Positions 49,956-58,453 of a stretch of DNA of 64,000 nucleotides are shown here, piece after piece (within the stretch, counting starts at the first letter, position 1; each line of letters opens with the position of its first letter). Under the pieces are notes generated by a model. That model worked only from the letters and a program-made list of their open reading frames with translations. It had not been told where the DNA came from and did no database searches. The position numbers and the translations under genes were made by a program. Source of the stretch: Pseudomonas mangrovi (GTDB lineage Bacteria; Pseudomonadota; Gammaproteobacteria; Pseudomonadales; Pseudomonadaceae); NCBI RefSeq assembly GCF_003052585.1, contig NZ_QASN01000020.1:620001-684000 (forward strand), in the 5' to 3' direction.

Positions 49956-49995
49956 AAAACCCCTGCAGAGCTTTACTCGCAGGGGTTTTCTTTTG
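49956..49995. terminator. Bidirectional Rho-independent terminator
   Basis: AAAACCCCTGC (49956-49966) pairs with GCAGGGGTTTT (49979-49989), followed by CTTTT; an A-rich run on the other side serves the opposite strand. Between the convergent 88-residue gene and nfuA. Confidence 0.9.
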
Positions 49996-50022
49996 ACCGC
50001 CGTGCCGGCCGGCTCTGGTCTG

Positions 50023-50607
50023 TCAGTAGTAAGCGTTATCGCGGTTGCTGTGATCCGTCACGTCGCGCACACCCTTGAGCTCGGGGATGCGCTGCAGCAG
50101 GGTCTTCTCGATGCCCTCGCGCAGGGTCACGTCGGCCTGACCACAACCCTGGCAGCCGCCGCCGAACTGCAGCACGGCGATGCCCTCCTCGACCACGTCG
50201 ATCAGCGTGACCTGGCCGCCATGACTGGCGAGCCCCGGGTTGATCTCGGTCTGCAGGTAGTAGTTGATCCGTTCGTTGAGCGGGCTGTCCTCGTTGACCA
50301 TCGGCACCTTGGCGTTCGGCGCCTTGATGGTCAGCTGACCGCCCATGCGGTCAGTGGCGTAATCGACCACCGCATCCTCGAGAAAAGGTTCGCTGACCGC
50401 GTCGATCCAGGCAGTGAAGGACTTCAGTGCAAGTGCGCTGTCTTCAGGTTTCTGTTCGCCCGGCTTGCAGTAGGCGATGCAGGTCTCGGCGTAGGGGGTT
50501 CCCGGCTGGGTGATGAACACCCGAATGCCGATGCCGGTGGTGTTCTGCTTGCTCAGCAGCTCCGCCAGATAGTCGTGGGCTGCGTCGGTAACTGTAATGG
50601 CGCTCAT
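50023..50607 (-). CDS. nfuA: Fe-S cluster carrier NfuA
   Basis: Protein of 194 residues that carries 4Fe-4S clusters to target enzymes. N-terminal degenerate A-type (IscA-like) domain (GIGIRVFI) and C-terminal Nfu domain with the cluster-ligating CxxC at Cys152/Cys155 ([15 protein letters not shown]). In P. aeruginosa nfuA lies near tsi1-tse1-metH; here about 8 kb separates them. A GGAG site precedes the ATG. Confidence 0.95.
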   Translation of the reverse strand: MSAITVTDAAHDYLAELLSKQNTTGIGIRVFITQPGTPYAETCIAYCKPGEQKPEDSALALKSFTAWIDAVSEPFLEDAVVDYATDRMGGQLTIKAPNAKVPMVNEDSPLNERINYYLQTEINPGLASHGGQVTLIDVVEEGIAVLQFGGGCQGCGQADVTLREGIEKTLLQRIPELKGVRDVTDHSNRDNAYY

Positions 50608-50676
50608 GGGGACTCCTCAAAAACCTGGGCGCAGTGTACGCCAATCCGCCAGCGCCGATAAAGTCCTAGTAAAACA

Positions 50677-51633
50677 CTAGGACTTACCATGGATGCTGGT
50701 GCGGTTGCGCCCGCTTTCCTTGGAGTCGTAAAGCGCGGCATCCGCGCGCTCGATCAGTTGCTCATAACGCTGGCAATCATTCTCGAGCAAGGCCACGCCG
50801 AGACTGATGGTGAACTGGATACGCTGGCCGCCATAGGGCACCACGGTCTCCTGCACCGCTTTGCGCAGGCGCTCGGCGAAAAGAAAGGCACCATCCAGCT
50901 CGGTATCGGGCAGCAGCACCACGAACTCTTCGCCACCGTAGCGCCCGGCGACATCGGTAGCCCGTGCGTGACTGCGCGTCAGCTCCGCTACCGCGCGGAT
51001 CACCGCATCCCCGGCCTGATGGCCGTAGCCGTCGTTGATTTTCTTGAAGTGATCGATATCGAAGATCACCAGCGAGGTCTTGTGGCGGTAGCGCTGGTAA
51101 CGCACGAATTCGATACCCAGACACTCTTCCCAGTAGCCCCGATTGAGCAGCCCGGTCAGCCGGTCGGTACGCGAAAGCTGCTGCAGCTGACCATTGGCCT
51201 CCTGCAACTGACGGTTGTTCACCGCCACCTTGGTCACGTCGTAGACGATGATGGCGATGTGCGCGACCTCGCCATGGGAGTCCTTGAGCGGCATCAGCGT
51301 GGTGTTCTGGTACATGAACTCCTCACGCCCGGTAATCGGCTGATAGCTCTTGAAGCGCACCAGATACGGCCGCTGTTCCCAGATGGTGAACGCCGGGATC
51401 CCCAGCAGCGCCACGCTTTCGACCTTGTGCCGAAACCAGCTCTCGTCGATCTCGGGAAACAGCTCGAACAGGCTATGCGCGGTCACCTCGTCCGGCTTGC
51501 GTCCGGAATGGTTCTCCATGAACCCGTTCCACACCTCGACCCTGTACTCACGGTCGATCACCACGATGCCGACGTCGATGCTCTGGACGATTGCCAGCAG
51601 CCAGTGAAACTCTTCAAGTCCGGCCTTATCCAT
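50677..51633 (-). CDS. Diguanylate cyclase with PAS domain
   Basis: Protein of 318 residues making cyclic di-GMP. PAS domain at residues 10-130, short coiled coil to 155, then GGDEF domain with active-site GGEEF at 233-237 and an RxxD inhibitory-site motif (RATD, 224-227) exactly five residues before it, so product feedback is expected. No membrane segment. The ATG overlaps the stop of the response regulator gene by one base, so the cyclase is coupled to that regulator and may be its output. Confidence 0.93.
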   Translation of the reverse strand: MDKAGLEEFHWLLAIVQSIDVGIVVIDREYRVEVWNGFMENHSGRKPDEVTAHSLFELFPEIDESWFRHKVESVALLGIPAFTIWEQRPYLVRFKSYQPITGREEFMYQNTTLMPLKDSHGEVAHIAIIVYDVTKVAVNNRQLQEANGQLQQLSRTDRLTGLLNRGYWEECLGIEFVRYQRYRHKTSLVIFDIDHFKKINDGYGHQAGDAVIRAVAELTRSHARATDVAGRYGGEEFVVLLPDTELDGAFLFAERLRKAVQETVVPYGGQRIQFTISLGVALLENDCQRYEQLIERADAALYDSKESGRNRTSIHGKS

Positions 51634-52637
51634 CAGTCACCACCCATCAGATAGCCGATCTTGTCGGTGAGCGTGGCCACCGAATCCTCGGTGAACAGCA
51701 GCAGTAGATCGAAATGCGTGCGGTGCCCCTCGATGCTGTAGCTGATCTCCACGGCCAGGGTCTGTTTCCAGCGGGTCTCGCTGACCCGGATGATGTCCTC
51801 GATCGCACTGCCCTGCCCCAGCAGCACCGGGTGGCCGACCGCCAGATGCCCGCACCACTGCTCGGCCAGGCCGTTGAGACAGGCGCCGATCAGGATGCTG
51901 GCCAGATCCAGGAGAATTTCCAGGCGCGCCTCGTCGGTCTCGGCGCTGCGCCCGAGCAGCGCGGTGATGTCGGCAAGGTCGGAGTCGTGAAACAGCAGCA
52001 GCGCCTCGCCAGCGATGCCCTCGCCGATGTAGCCCTGGCAGATCGCCGTGACCCGGTCACCATCACGGGCATCGGCCAGCGCCATGTGCAGCTCGCCGAT
52101 CTCGAACATGTTGACGTTGGGAATCGGCAGCTCGACGAACACCCCTAGCACCTTGGCCAGCAGCGCACCGGCCTTGCCCATGGCAACGTTGGTGACCTCG
52201 CGGAAGGCATCGCGGAACGGCACTGCGCCGCTATCGGCCAGGGGCGTCTGCACCGACGCCTGCGGGCTGCTGTAGAAACCGTGGCGACGCAGGCTCTGCA
52301 GCAGGGTCTCGGCGTCCACCGGCTTGCGCAGGAAGTCCAGCGCGCCAAGCGCCATCACGCGGTCCAGCGCGGCATCCTGCACATCGCCGGAGACCACGAT
52401 CACATTGGCCTCCATGCCGAGCTTGTGCAGGGCTTCGAGCACCTGGTAGCCGTCCATTTCCGGCATGGTCAGGTCGAGGAAGACCAATTCGCCATGCCCG
52501 TCGCGGATCGCCTTTAGACATTCGATGCCGTTGGCTGCCTGGGTGATGCGCACAGACCAGCCTTCGGGCATTGCACGGATGAGTTGTTTGCGCGCCATCA
52601 TCGAATCGTCGCAAACCAGAACTGCCAATTCGGCCAC
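51633..52637 (-). CDS. Response regulator with CheC-like C-terminal domain
   Basis: Protein of 334 residues. Receiver domain at 1-120 with acidic pair Asp10/Asp11, phosphoacceptor Asp55 (VFLDLTMPEMDG), Ser83 and Lys105. Residues 135-330 resemble the CheC/CheX phosphatase fold (REVTNVAMGKAGALLAKVLG and SILIGACLNGLAEQW, with the E-x-x-N pattern). It may dephosphorylate a chemotaxis-type regulator or itself be controlled by phosphorylation. The one-base overlap with the PAS-GGDEF gene links it to cyclic di-GMP. No histidine kinase is adjacent. Confidence 0.9.
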   Translation of the reverse strand: MAELAVLVCDDSMMARKQLIRAMPEGWSVRITQAANGIECLKAIRDGHGELVFLDLTMPEMDGYQVLEALHKLGMEANVIVVSGDVQDAALDRVMALGALDFLRKPVDAETLLQSLRRHGFYSSPQASVQTPLADSGAVPFRDAFREVTNVAMGKAGALLAKVLGVFVELPIPNVNMFEIGELHMALADARDGDRVTAICQGYIGEGIAGEALLLFHDSDLADITALLGRSAETDEARLEILLDLASILIGACLNGLAEQWCGHLAVGHPVLLGQGSAIEDIIRVSETRWKQTLAVEISYSIEGHRTHFDLLLLFTEDSVATLTDKIGYLMGGD

Positions 52638-52896
52638 TGCGGGGGCTTCCCCTTGTCGTTGTTATTGACGCAAGTAAATGCCTCACACCGCGCACTGTAA
52701 AGGCCCGTCCGGCATAAAGACGGTCTTTTGCCACCTGACTTCCACCTCGGTCACAACCCGCGCAGAATCAGGGCCTGGCAATTGGCCATTATTTGATCGA
52801 TTACCCCCGAAACGGCACGCGCGCGCCACGATAGAAGATGCGCTGACCTATTGGGCCGGGGCGAATCCAGGCAGCGCAAAGGTTCGCTCGCCCGAC

Positions 52897-55059
52897 TCAG
52901 GCGGACGTCTGCGCCAGCCCGTCCAGTTCGCGGCGCAACAGCATGGACAGCTCGCTGGGCTCGAACTGCATGGCGAACAGCGGAATGGCGAAGCCATAGC
53001 GTGGACCGTCGATCTTCAGCACGAACGCCAGCACCAGCCGGGCGAAGGCGTGGCGCAGACGCTCGATATCGACCGCAATCTCCTGCTGCTGGAACAGCTG
53101 GACCAGATCGCTCAGACGTGCGCCACCGTGACAGGCGACGTAGTAGACGATGACCCGGTCCAGGCGGTTGTCATAGTCATCGCTGCTCAACCTGCCCCAC
53201 CCGGCGAGCGCATCCTGCACCGCCTGGCTGGCCAGGGCGCGGTCCAGGTGCTGCTTGCCGATCACCCGCTCGCCCGGCTTGAGCGCCTCCAGGCACTCCT
53301 GGCAGATGATCGCCACCAGGTTGGCACGCTGACCGCTGGCGGTGACCAACTGATCGACCACGCCGGTGTCGGCAAAGCTCAGGCGCAGGCGCGCCAGCGG
53401 CACCCTGGCCAGATCTCTACAGGCATCCGGCTCCAGCGCACCAATGGTCACCACCTCGCCGAAGTTGCGCAGCGGTGACTGGTAGTCGAGCACGGCGGTG
53501 GCGTACAGATCCCAGAAGCCGGCCAGCATGAACCAGCAGCGCCCCTCCTCACTCAGCGCCCGCAGACTGGTCAACTGGGCATAGCCGGCCTGGGACTCGG
53601 CGCGGAAGAACTGGTCCGCCTCATCGATCAGCAGGAACACCCGCTTGCCGGTGTGCGCCCTGGCGATGTGTTCGATCACCGCTTCCAGGCTGGTGTTGGC
53701 GTTCAGGCCGAACTGCAGCGCCAGGCGTGGCGCCAGCTGGTGGTCGCGCAGCGAGACGTAGTGGCAGACCACCTGCGGATGGCCCTGCAGACGGCGCTGT
53801 ACTGCCTTGAGCAGACTGCTCTTGCCCAACTGGCGACCGCCGACCACCAGATAATTGGTCGGCTCGCGGTTGAGAATCCGTGCCAGCACCTGGGTGCGGC
53901 CGAAGAAGGCGCCGGTACGCGCCACACCACCACGGGTCTGGTAGGGCGAGATGCGCGTCAGACGCAACTGCGCCGACAGTCGATCGAGCAGCACGTCGGC
54001 CGGCTTGCGCGCCAGCATCAGCTCGGTCTGCGCGCTGCTGTCGAGCAGCACCAGCAGGTTGGCGGGGTCCTGGCAGTGTTCGGCCAGTCCCTCGGCGTCA
54101 TCGCCGCCCAACACCAGCATCACGTCCAGCCCGGTCTGTATCGCGCGCAGCTGATAGAGCAGCGCATCGTCACTGATCCCTGCCTCCGGCTCGAATACCA
54201 GACAGCGATCCAGCCCGCTTGGCGACTCGTCGGGGAACTGCCATTCACTGACACTGCCCGGCAGCGCCCAGCCGCTCGCCGGCTGCCAGCGCACGCCGAG
54301 GCGCTGCGCCAGGCGCTGGGCACGGCTGCCGGGTTGACTGTCGGCGTAGTCGAGCGCGCCCTGCCAGTCGCTGGGCAGCACGCCGGCCAGCTGCAGGACG
54401 GTCTTGCGCCGCCCGAGCAGGCCGAGAATGCGGTCCACATGCGGCAGTTGCGCGAACGGCACCTTGGCCAGACGCGCCGGCTGGCGCTGGATCGGCAGGA
54501 TCAGCGGATGACTGAACAGCAGGTAGAGCGCGCCTATCACCATCAGCAGCAGCAGGATCACCAGCCAGTACCAGCCACTGCCGCTACCCGGCAGGCTTGC
54601 TCCCGGCTCGGCCGGCCCGCGGCAGTTGATCGGCAGGTAGCGCTGCGGAATCGGCGGCTCGCCCTGCCGGCAGATCCAACTGTTGCTGCGCTCGTCGAAA
54701 TCCAGAAGCAACTGGGTACCGGCGACATTGCCGAGGAGGTCCAGGTCGCGCAGATCGACGGCCAGGCGGTAGGGCTTGGGCGAATGCACATCGATCAACT
54801 GGCTCTCATGCACGGCCAGGCTCTCGATGTCCTTGGGCCACTCCCCTTCGGACTGGATCGCCTCATGCAGCACGACCCGCCAGATGTTCACCTCGCTCCA
54901 GACGTTGTTCATGCTTGCCGCAGCGAGCACGTAGCCGCGAGTAAGCGGGTTGTACAACGGCATGAACACCGCAGTGAAGATGAACAGCAGCGCCAGTGAA
55001 CCCAGCGCCACGCGCCCCCAGAAGGTGCCGAAAACCCCGCCGATCAGTGCCCTCAGCAT
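52897..55059 (-). CDS. Membrane AAA/STAND-type ATPase with pilin-like periplasmic domain
   Basis: Protein of 720 residues; no named family recognised. TM1 at about 15-37; residues 45-150 are extracytoplasmic and resemble the C-terminal part of a type IV pilin or minor pilin (NVWSEVNIWRVVLHEAIQ, EGEWPKD, and a closing two-cysteine loop between Cys130 and Cys146 ending YLPINC). TM2 at about 163-187. The cytoplasmic part has an unassigned region (190-385), then an ATPase with Walker A GGRQLGKSS at 407-415 and Walker B VFLLIDE at 474-480, and a winged-helix-like C-terminus. Start overlaps the stop of the upstream HTH gene by seven bases. Last gene of the seven-gene unit; a signalling ATPase gated by a periplasmic sensor is an inference. 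Confidence 0.8.
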   Translation of the reverse strand: MLRALIGGVFGTFWGRVALGSLALLFIFTAVFMPLYNPLTRGYVLAAASMNNVWSEVNIWRVVLHEAIQSEGEWPKDIESLAVHESQLIDVHSPKPYRLAVDLRDLDLLGNVAGTQLLLDFDERSNSWICRQGEPPIPQRYLPINCRGPAEPGASLPGSGSGWYWLVILLLLMVIGALYLLFSHPLILPIQRQPARLAKVPFAQLPHVDRILGLLGRRKTVLQLAGVLPSDWQGALDYADSQPGSRAQRLAQRLGVRWQPASGWALPGSVSEWQFPDESPSGLDRCLVFEPEAGISDDALLYQLRAIQTGLDVMLVLGGDDAEGLAEHCQDPANLLVLLDSSAQTELMLARKPADVLLDRLSAQLRLTRISPYQTRGGVARTGAFFGRTQVLARILNREPTNYLVVGGRQLGKSSLLKAVQRRLQGHPQVVCHYVSLRDHQLAPRLALQFGLNANTSLEAVIEHIARAHTGKRVFLLIDEADQFFRAESQAGYAQLTSLRALSEEGRCWFMLAGFWDLYATAVLDYQSPLRNFGEVVTIGALEPDACRDLARVPLARLRLSFADTGVVDQLVTASGQRANLVAIICQECLEALKPGERVIGKQHLDRALASQAVQDALAGWGRLSSDDYDNRLDRVIVYYVACHGGARLSDLVQLFQQQEIAVDIERLRHAFARLVLAFVLKIDGPRYGFAIPLFAMQFEPSELSMLLRRELDGLAQTSA

Positions 55060-56267
55060 GATTCGAGCACCTGCCAGCCGGCCTTGCGCACCACTTCACA
55101 GCGCCAGCACAGGCGCGCTTCCTCGGCGGGGCCGCGGGCGGCGATCAGGTTGTTCCAGAACAGCCGGCGCAGATCACCATCCGGCAGATAGGGTCGCGCC
55201 CGTCCCAGATCCTCGCAGTCGAGCAACTCGCGCAGGCGATCACGCCCGGCGCTGCTCGCGGTCATCGGCAGGAAGGCCTGCCACAGGCGGCCGCTCTGCG
55301 CCAACAACGGCTGCAGCGCGCGCAGCGCCTCGGCACTGCCGGCCGGGTTGTCGGCCAACCATTGCAGGCCTTCCTCGGCCAGCGCCGGGTGGCCACCGCA
55401 GAGTGCCAGCAACTCGGTCAGCACTGCCTCGCGTGGCGGTACGTCGAGATTCATCCGTGCCGCCAGCAGGCGCAGGTCGGCCAGCTCAAGCTCAGGCCAG
55501 TGGCTGACCTGGGCGATGTTGAGCAGCGACAGATCGCCACTGCGGTATTTCAGATCTGCCAGCGCCTCGCTGCCGCAGAGCAGCAGGTGCAGGCGACCGC
55601 TGTGCATCTCCGAGAGGCTGCGCAGGATGCCGGCCAGAGTCTCGCGCAACGCAGGCGTACCCTGTTCGAAACGGCTGACCAGGACGAACAGTCGCTCACC
55701 CGCGGTCAGCCGCGCTTCCAGTGCCGCCTCGAATTCGTAGTCGGAGGTGATGCCGCTAAAACCGCATTGCCGGCCGATGGCGGCGAAGTAATCGGCGGCC
55801 ACCGTACTGACGCTGAATGGCGGTTGCACATGCAGCACCGCCGCCTCGCCGTACAGGCTGCGTGCCTTGCCCAGCAGCTCGTTGCGAAACGGCGGCTGGC
55901 CCCAGTGCGCCTGGGACAGGAGCATGGCGATGGGGTAAGGACGCAACTGGCCGAGGCGCTCGAACAGCTGATCGATGAACAAGGCGAAGGGCCCGACACC
56001 ATTGCCGACGTCCTGCAGCGGATACTCCGGCTCGAAGCCGGCGGCGCGGAACAGATGGTTGGTTTCCGCCTCGGTCAGGCGCAGGTAGGCGGCGCAGGCG
56101 ATCAGCCGGTCACGGTTCTTGCTGCTCGGCAGAGAGATGCCGTTGCGCCAGTTGTTCACCGATTCGCGACTGATGCCGATCTCCGCAGCGACACCCGCGG
56201 CGCTGGCGCGGATGCGCCGCATGAACAGGGTCAGCAGGCGGGCGAACGCCTCGTTCTTCTCATCCAT
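55053..56267 (-). CDS. HTH protein with degenerate ATPase-like region
   Basis: Protein of 404 residues. An XRE-like helix-turn-helix at about 21-47 (GVAAEIGISRESVNNWRNGIS) is followed by a helical stretch and, from about 110, a region laid out like an AAA/STAND ATPase. The expected P-loop position reads LLSQAHWGQPPFRNELL, with no GxxGxGK, and the Walker B position reads LFVLVSRFE without the acidic pair. It is therefore probably a pseudo-ATPase that partners the intact ATPase encoded by the next gene, with which it overlaps by seven bases. ATG at 56267 has GGGGAG upstream; the frame is open further but runs through the preceding small gene. Confidence 0.75.
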   Translation of the reverse strand: MDEKNEAFARLLTLFMRRIRASAAGVAAEIGISRESVNNWRNGISLPSSKNRDRLIACAAYLRLTEAETNHLFRAAGFEPEYPLQDVGNGVGPFALFIDQLFERLGQLRPYPIAMLLSQAHWGQPPFRNELLGKARSLYGEAAVLHVQPPFSVSTVAADYFAAIGRQCGFSGITSDYEFEAALEARLTAGERLFVLVSRFEQGTPALRETLAGILRSLSEMHSGRLHLLLCGSEALADLKYRSGDLSLLNIAQVSHWPELELADLRLLAARMNLDVPPREAVLTELLALCGGHPALAEEGLQWLADNPAGSAEALRALQPLLAQSGRLWQAFLPMTASSAGRDRLRELLDCEDLGRARPYLPDGDLRRLFWNNLIAARGPAEEARLCWRCEVVRKAGWQVLESC

Positions 56268-56305
56268 CCAGCCCGGCTCCCCTGCCCGGTAAAAAGGCGC
56301 AAAGC

Positions 56306-56563
56306 TTACCGGACCACGCCGCTCGCATTGCAGAAAATATTGATGTTCTCGCGCGTATCCTCGATCACCTCGCGGGCCTGGCGCGCGTCCATCTTCTCGG
56401 TGCGGCCGGTCAGCACGTTGTAACCCATCACGCCCTCGCGCTGGTACTTCTTCAGGCGCTCCTTGTACATCTCGCAGGCACGCTTGTCGCTGTCGCTCGC
56501 CTGTACCGGCAGAACGCTGCAAAGGCCCAGTAGCAGGGCCAGGGAAAGTCGCTGGATGATCAT
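56306..56563 (-). CDS. Small exported protein, tandem paralogue 3 of 3
   Basis: Protein of 85 residues: signal peptide cleaved after VQA near residue 22, then ACEMYKERLKKYQREGVMG, GRTEKMDARQAREVIEDTRE and a final cysteine (IFCNASG). It shares with the next two genes upstream the pattern C-x2-Y-x-E-R-L-x2-[FY]-x2-[DE]-G-V, G-x4-M-x-A-x2-A-R-x-V-I-E-x2-R-E, and a closing Cys. The two cysteines probably pair. Purine-rich GAGAGAGA precedes the ATG. Function unknown. Confidence 0.75.
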   Translation of the reverse strand: MIIQRLSLALLLGLCSVLPVQASDSDKRACEMYKERLKKYQREGVMGYNVLTGRTEKMDARQAREVIEDTRENINIFCNASGVVR

Positions 56564-56606
56564 GCTGTCTCTCTCGTTCAGGTAAAAAGTTTCGGCAGCG
56601 GCACGT

Positions 56607-56867
56607 TCAGCGCACCACACCCTGTTCATTGCAAAAGATCTTCACGCTCTCGCGGGCGTCTTCGATGACCGCGCGCGCCTCGCGTGCGTCCATCTTTTCG
56701 CGGCGCCCGGTCGCCGGGTCTTGACGCCAGACGCCGTCGAGCTGGTAGCTCTTCAGGCGTTCGCGGTACAGCTCGCACAGACGCTGGCGCAACTCGTCGG
56801 CCTGGGCCGGGGCACAACCCAGGGCGAGCAACAGGCCCAGCACTGCGGCGGTTGTGGTTTTGCGCAT
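56607..56867 (-). CDS. Small exported protein, tandem paralogue 2 of 3
   Basis: Protein of 86 residues: signal peptide cleaved after AQA near residue 24, then LCELYRERLKSYQLDGVW, GRREKMDAREARAVIEDARE and KIFCNEQGVVR. Its C-terminus (IFCN-x-x-GVVR) is nearly identical to that of paralogue 3, so these two are the most recent duplicates. A strong GGAGGTGACC site sits before the ATG at 56867; GTG six bases upstream is an alternative. Confidence 0.78.
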   Translation of the reverse strand: MRKTTTAAVLGLLLALGCAPAQADELRQRLCELYRERLKSYQLDGVWRQDPATGRREKMDAREARAVIEDARESVKIFCNEQGVVR

Positions 56868-56879
56868 GGTCACCTCCGC

Positions 56880-57125
56880 TCAGCGGCACAGCTGCTGGAC
56901 CCGCTCGCGGGTGCGCTCGATCACGATCCGCGCCTGGTCCGCGCTCATCCGCTGCAGATTGCCACTGCGCGGATCGTAGGCCATCACCCCGTCGCGCTCG
57001 AAACTCTGCAGGCGCTCGCGGTACTTCTGGCACAGCTGCCGGTCGGCATCCTCGGCCTGGGCGGTCCCTGCCAGGGGCAGGCTGCAGACCAGGGCCAGCG
57101 CCACGCCGGCAATTCGCATATTCAT
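56880..57125 (-). CDS. Small exported protein, tandem paralogue 1 of 3
   Basis: Protein of 81 residues: signal peptide cleaved after AQA, then LCQKYRERLQSFERDGVMAYD, GNLQRMSADQARIVIERTRE and a final LCR. Same two-cysteine pattern as its two neighbours but more diverged and ending right at the second cysteine. Start 57125 puts AAAGGAG nine bases upstream; ATG at 57131 has only three bases of spacing and is less likely. Confidence 0.75.
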   Translation of the reverse strand: MNMRIAGVALALVCSLPLAGTAQAEDADRQLCQKYRERLQSFERDGVMAYDPRSGNLQRMSADQARIVIERTRERVQQLCR

Positions 57126-57141
57126 CGTCATCCGCTCCTTT

Positions 57142-57693
57142 CTAGTTCGCCAGCTGCGCGCGCAGCATCCGCCGACGCAAGCTGCGCCCGGTGAGAAAAC
57201 CGATGAGGAAGGTCGTACCCAGGGCGATGGCCAGGGTCACCAGCAGGTCTTGGGCGATCGTCAGCAGCGAGGCCTTGCGCTGGTAGCTCTGGCGCAGATC
57301 ACTGGTGTTCGGGTCGGCGCGTCGATAGAGGATCTCAAGACGGCTGGGGACCGCCCCGCTGGCCTCGTCTTCCGCGCCGCCCGTTGTAGAAAGGTAAACC
57401 GCTTCGCTGACGCGGACCTCCCGCTCGAACGGCTGGCCGGCGCCGTCGCTGAAGCGATAGACCAACGCGTAGCGATCACTTTCACGGCCCTTTCGGCCGC
57501 TCTCGATCCAGTGCTTCTTCTGCACCACCACTGCCTCGGTGGCGACCCCTTCGGCGAGCATTTCGCGCGCTTCGATGTAGGCATTGCCCCGACCGAAGGC
57601 GACCAGCAGCAGCACCGCGGCACTGACCACCAGACCCAGAGTGCGTACCCCGCGCACGCGGCGGGCGATGGTTTGTTCGTTGACTGTGTTCAT
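57142..57693 (-). CDS. DUF3592-like membrane protein
   Basis: Protein of 183 residues. One membrane segment at about 17-34 (LGLVVSAAVLLLVAFGRG), an extracytoplasmic domain typical of DUF3592 (EAVVVQKKHWIESGRKG, YALVYRFSDGAGQPFEREV, LEILYRRADPNTSDL) and a second membrane segment at about 147-168. The cytoplasmic tail is basic (RSLRRRMLR). DUF3592 function is unknown. GGAG precedes the ATG; 10-16 bases separate it from paralogue 1. Confidence 0.78.
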   Translation of the reverse strand: MNTVNEQTIARRVRGVRTLGLVVSAAVLLLVAFGRGNAYIEAREMLAEGVATEAVVVQKKHWIESGRKGRESDRYALVYRFSDGAGQPFEREVRVSEAVYLSTTGGAEDEASGAVPSRLEILYRRADPNTSDLRQSYQRKASLLTIAQDLLVTLAIALGTTFLIGFLTGRSLRRRMLRAQLAN

Positions 57694-57721
57694 CTTGGGC
57701 TCCGTGCGCTAACTGGAAAGC

Positions 57722-58453
57722 TCACTGTTCGATCGCAAGGTCGAGGTTGCCGGGCAGGCGTGCCACTGCAGCCGCCAGCTCGTCGTCGCTTTCGGCATGC
57801 AGGAAGAGGCCACTGCAGCCGTGGATCTGCAGCAGGGTCGAGCTGCCGGCGAAGGCGAGGACCAGATTGCCCTCGATGTCGTGGCCGATGATCGACTCGG
57901 CCAGCCGCTCCTCGACGCTGCGCGGCTCGTCGATGTAGCCGATGCCGGTGTTGGTGTAGAAGCGCACCAGGTTGTTCCACAGCAGATTGGCCAGGGCCTG
58001 TGGGTTGGTCAGGCGATAGAACTCCAGACCGCGCTCGTAGGTCGGCGTGAGCACGTAGATGGCGCCGCCGCCGGCCAACGACTCGACGATGCGCAGATCG
58101 TCGGCGTGGCGCTGCTCGAGCAGTTCGACGATGCGTCGACCGCCGCAGCGGGCCTGCTCGGTGGCGGTCGGGCTCATCATCGAGGCGCGCTGGTAGAAGT
58201 CGCTCAGCAGCGAGATGTCGCAGTCATCCTGGCGCGCCAGACGGGCACTGATGAAGGCGTCGTCCTGCTGGTGGTAGCAGATGCCCCAGATCGGCTCCAG
58301 CGGTCGCAGCATGCGCTCCGGCACCTCGGCCTGGCTGCACAGCAGCAGGTCGTTCCTGCCGATGGGGCGCGACGGCTGGATCTCCGGCTCGTCGTCGTGA
58401 TTCTTGTTGACCACCTCGATCAGCTGGCCATACAGCTCGTTGCGTACACCCAT
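57722..58453 (-). CDS. Unknown protein, 243 residues, first gene of the unusual operon
   Basis: Not recognised. Soluble, no signal peptide or membrane segment. It contains PIWGICYHQQDDAFISARLAR, GGAIYVLTPTYERGLEFYRLT and a motif LANLLWNNLVRF that resembles RRLFWNNLIAAR near the C-terminus of the HTH protein in the same unit; that similarity is short and may be chance. GGAGAGCAGGCG precedes the ATG at 58453. The 255 bases upstream separate it from divergent tsi1 and must hold both promoters. Confidence 0.7.
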   Translation of the reverse strand: MGVRNELYGQLIEVVNKNHDDEPEIQPSRPIGRNDLLLCSQAEVPERMLRPLEPIWGICYHQQDDAFISARLARQDDCDISLLSDFYQRASMMSPTATEQARCGGRRIVELLEQRHADDLRIVESLAGGGAIYVLTPTYERGLEFYRLTNPQALANLLWNNLVRFYTNTGIGYIDEPRSVEERLAESIIGHDIEGNLVLAFAGSSTLLQIHGCSGLFLHAESDDELAAAVARLPGNLDLAIEQ

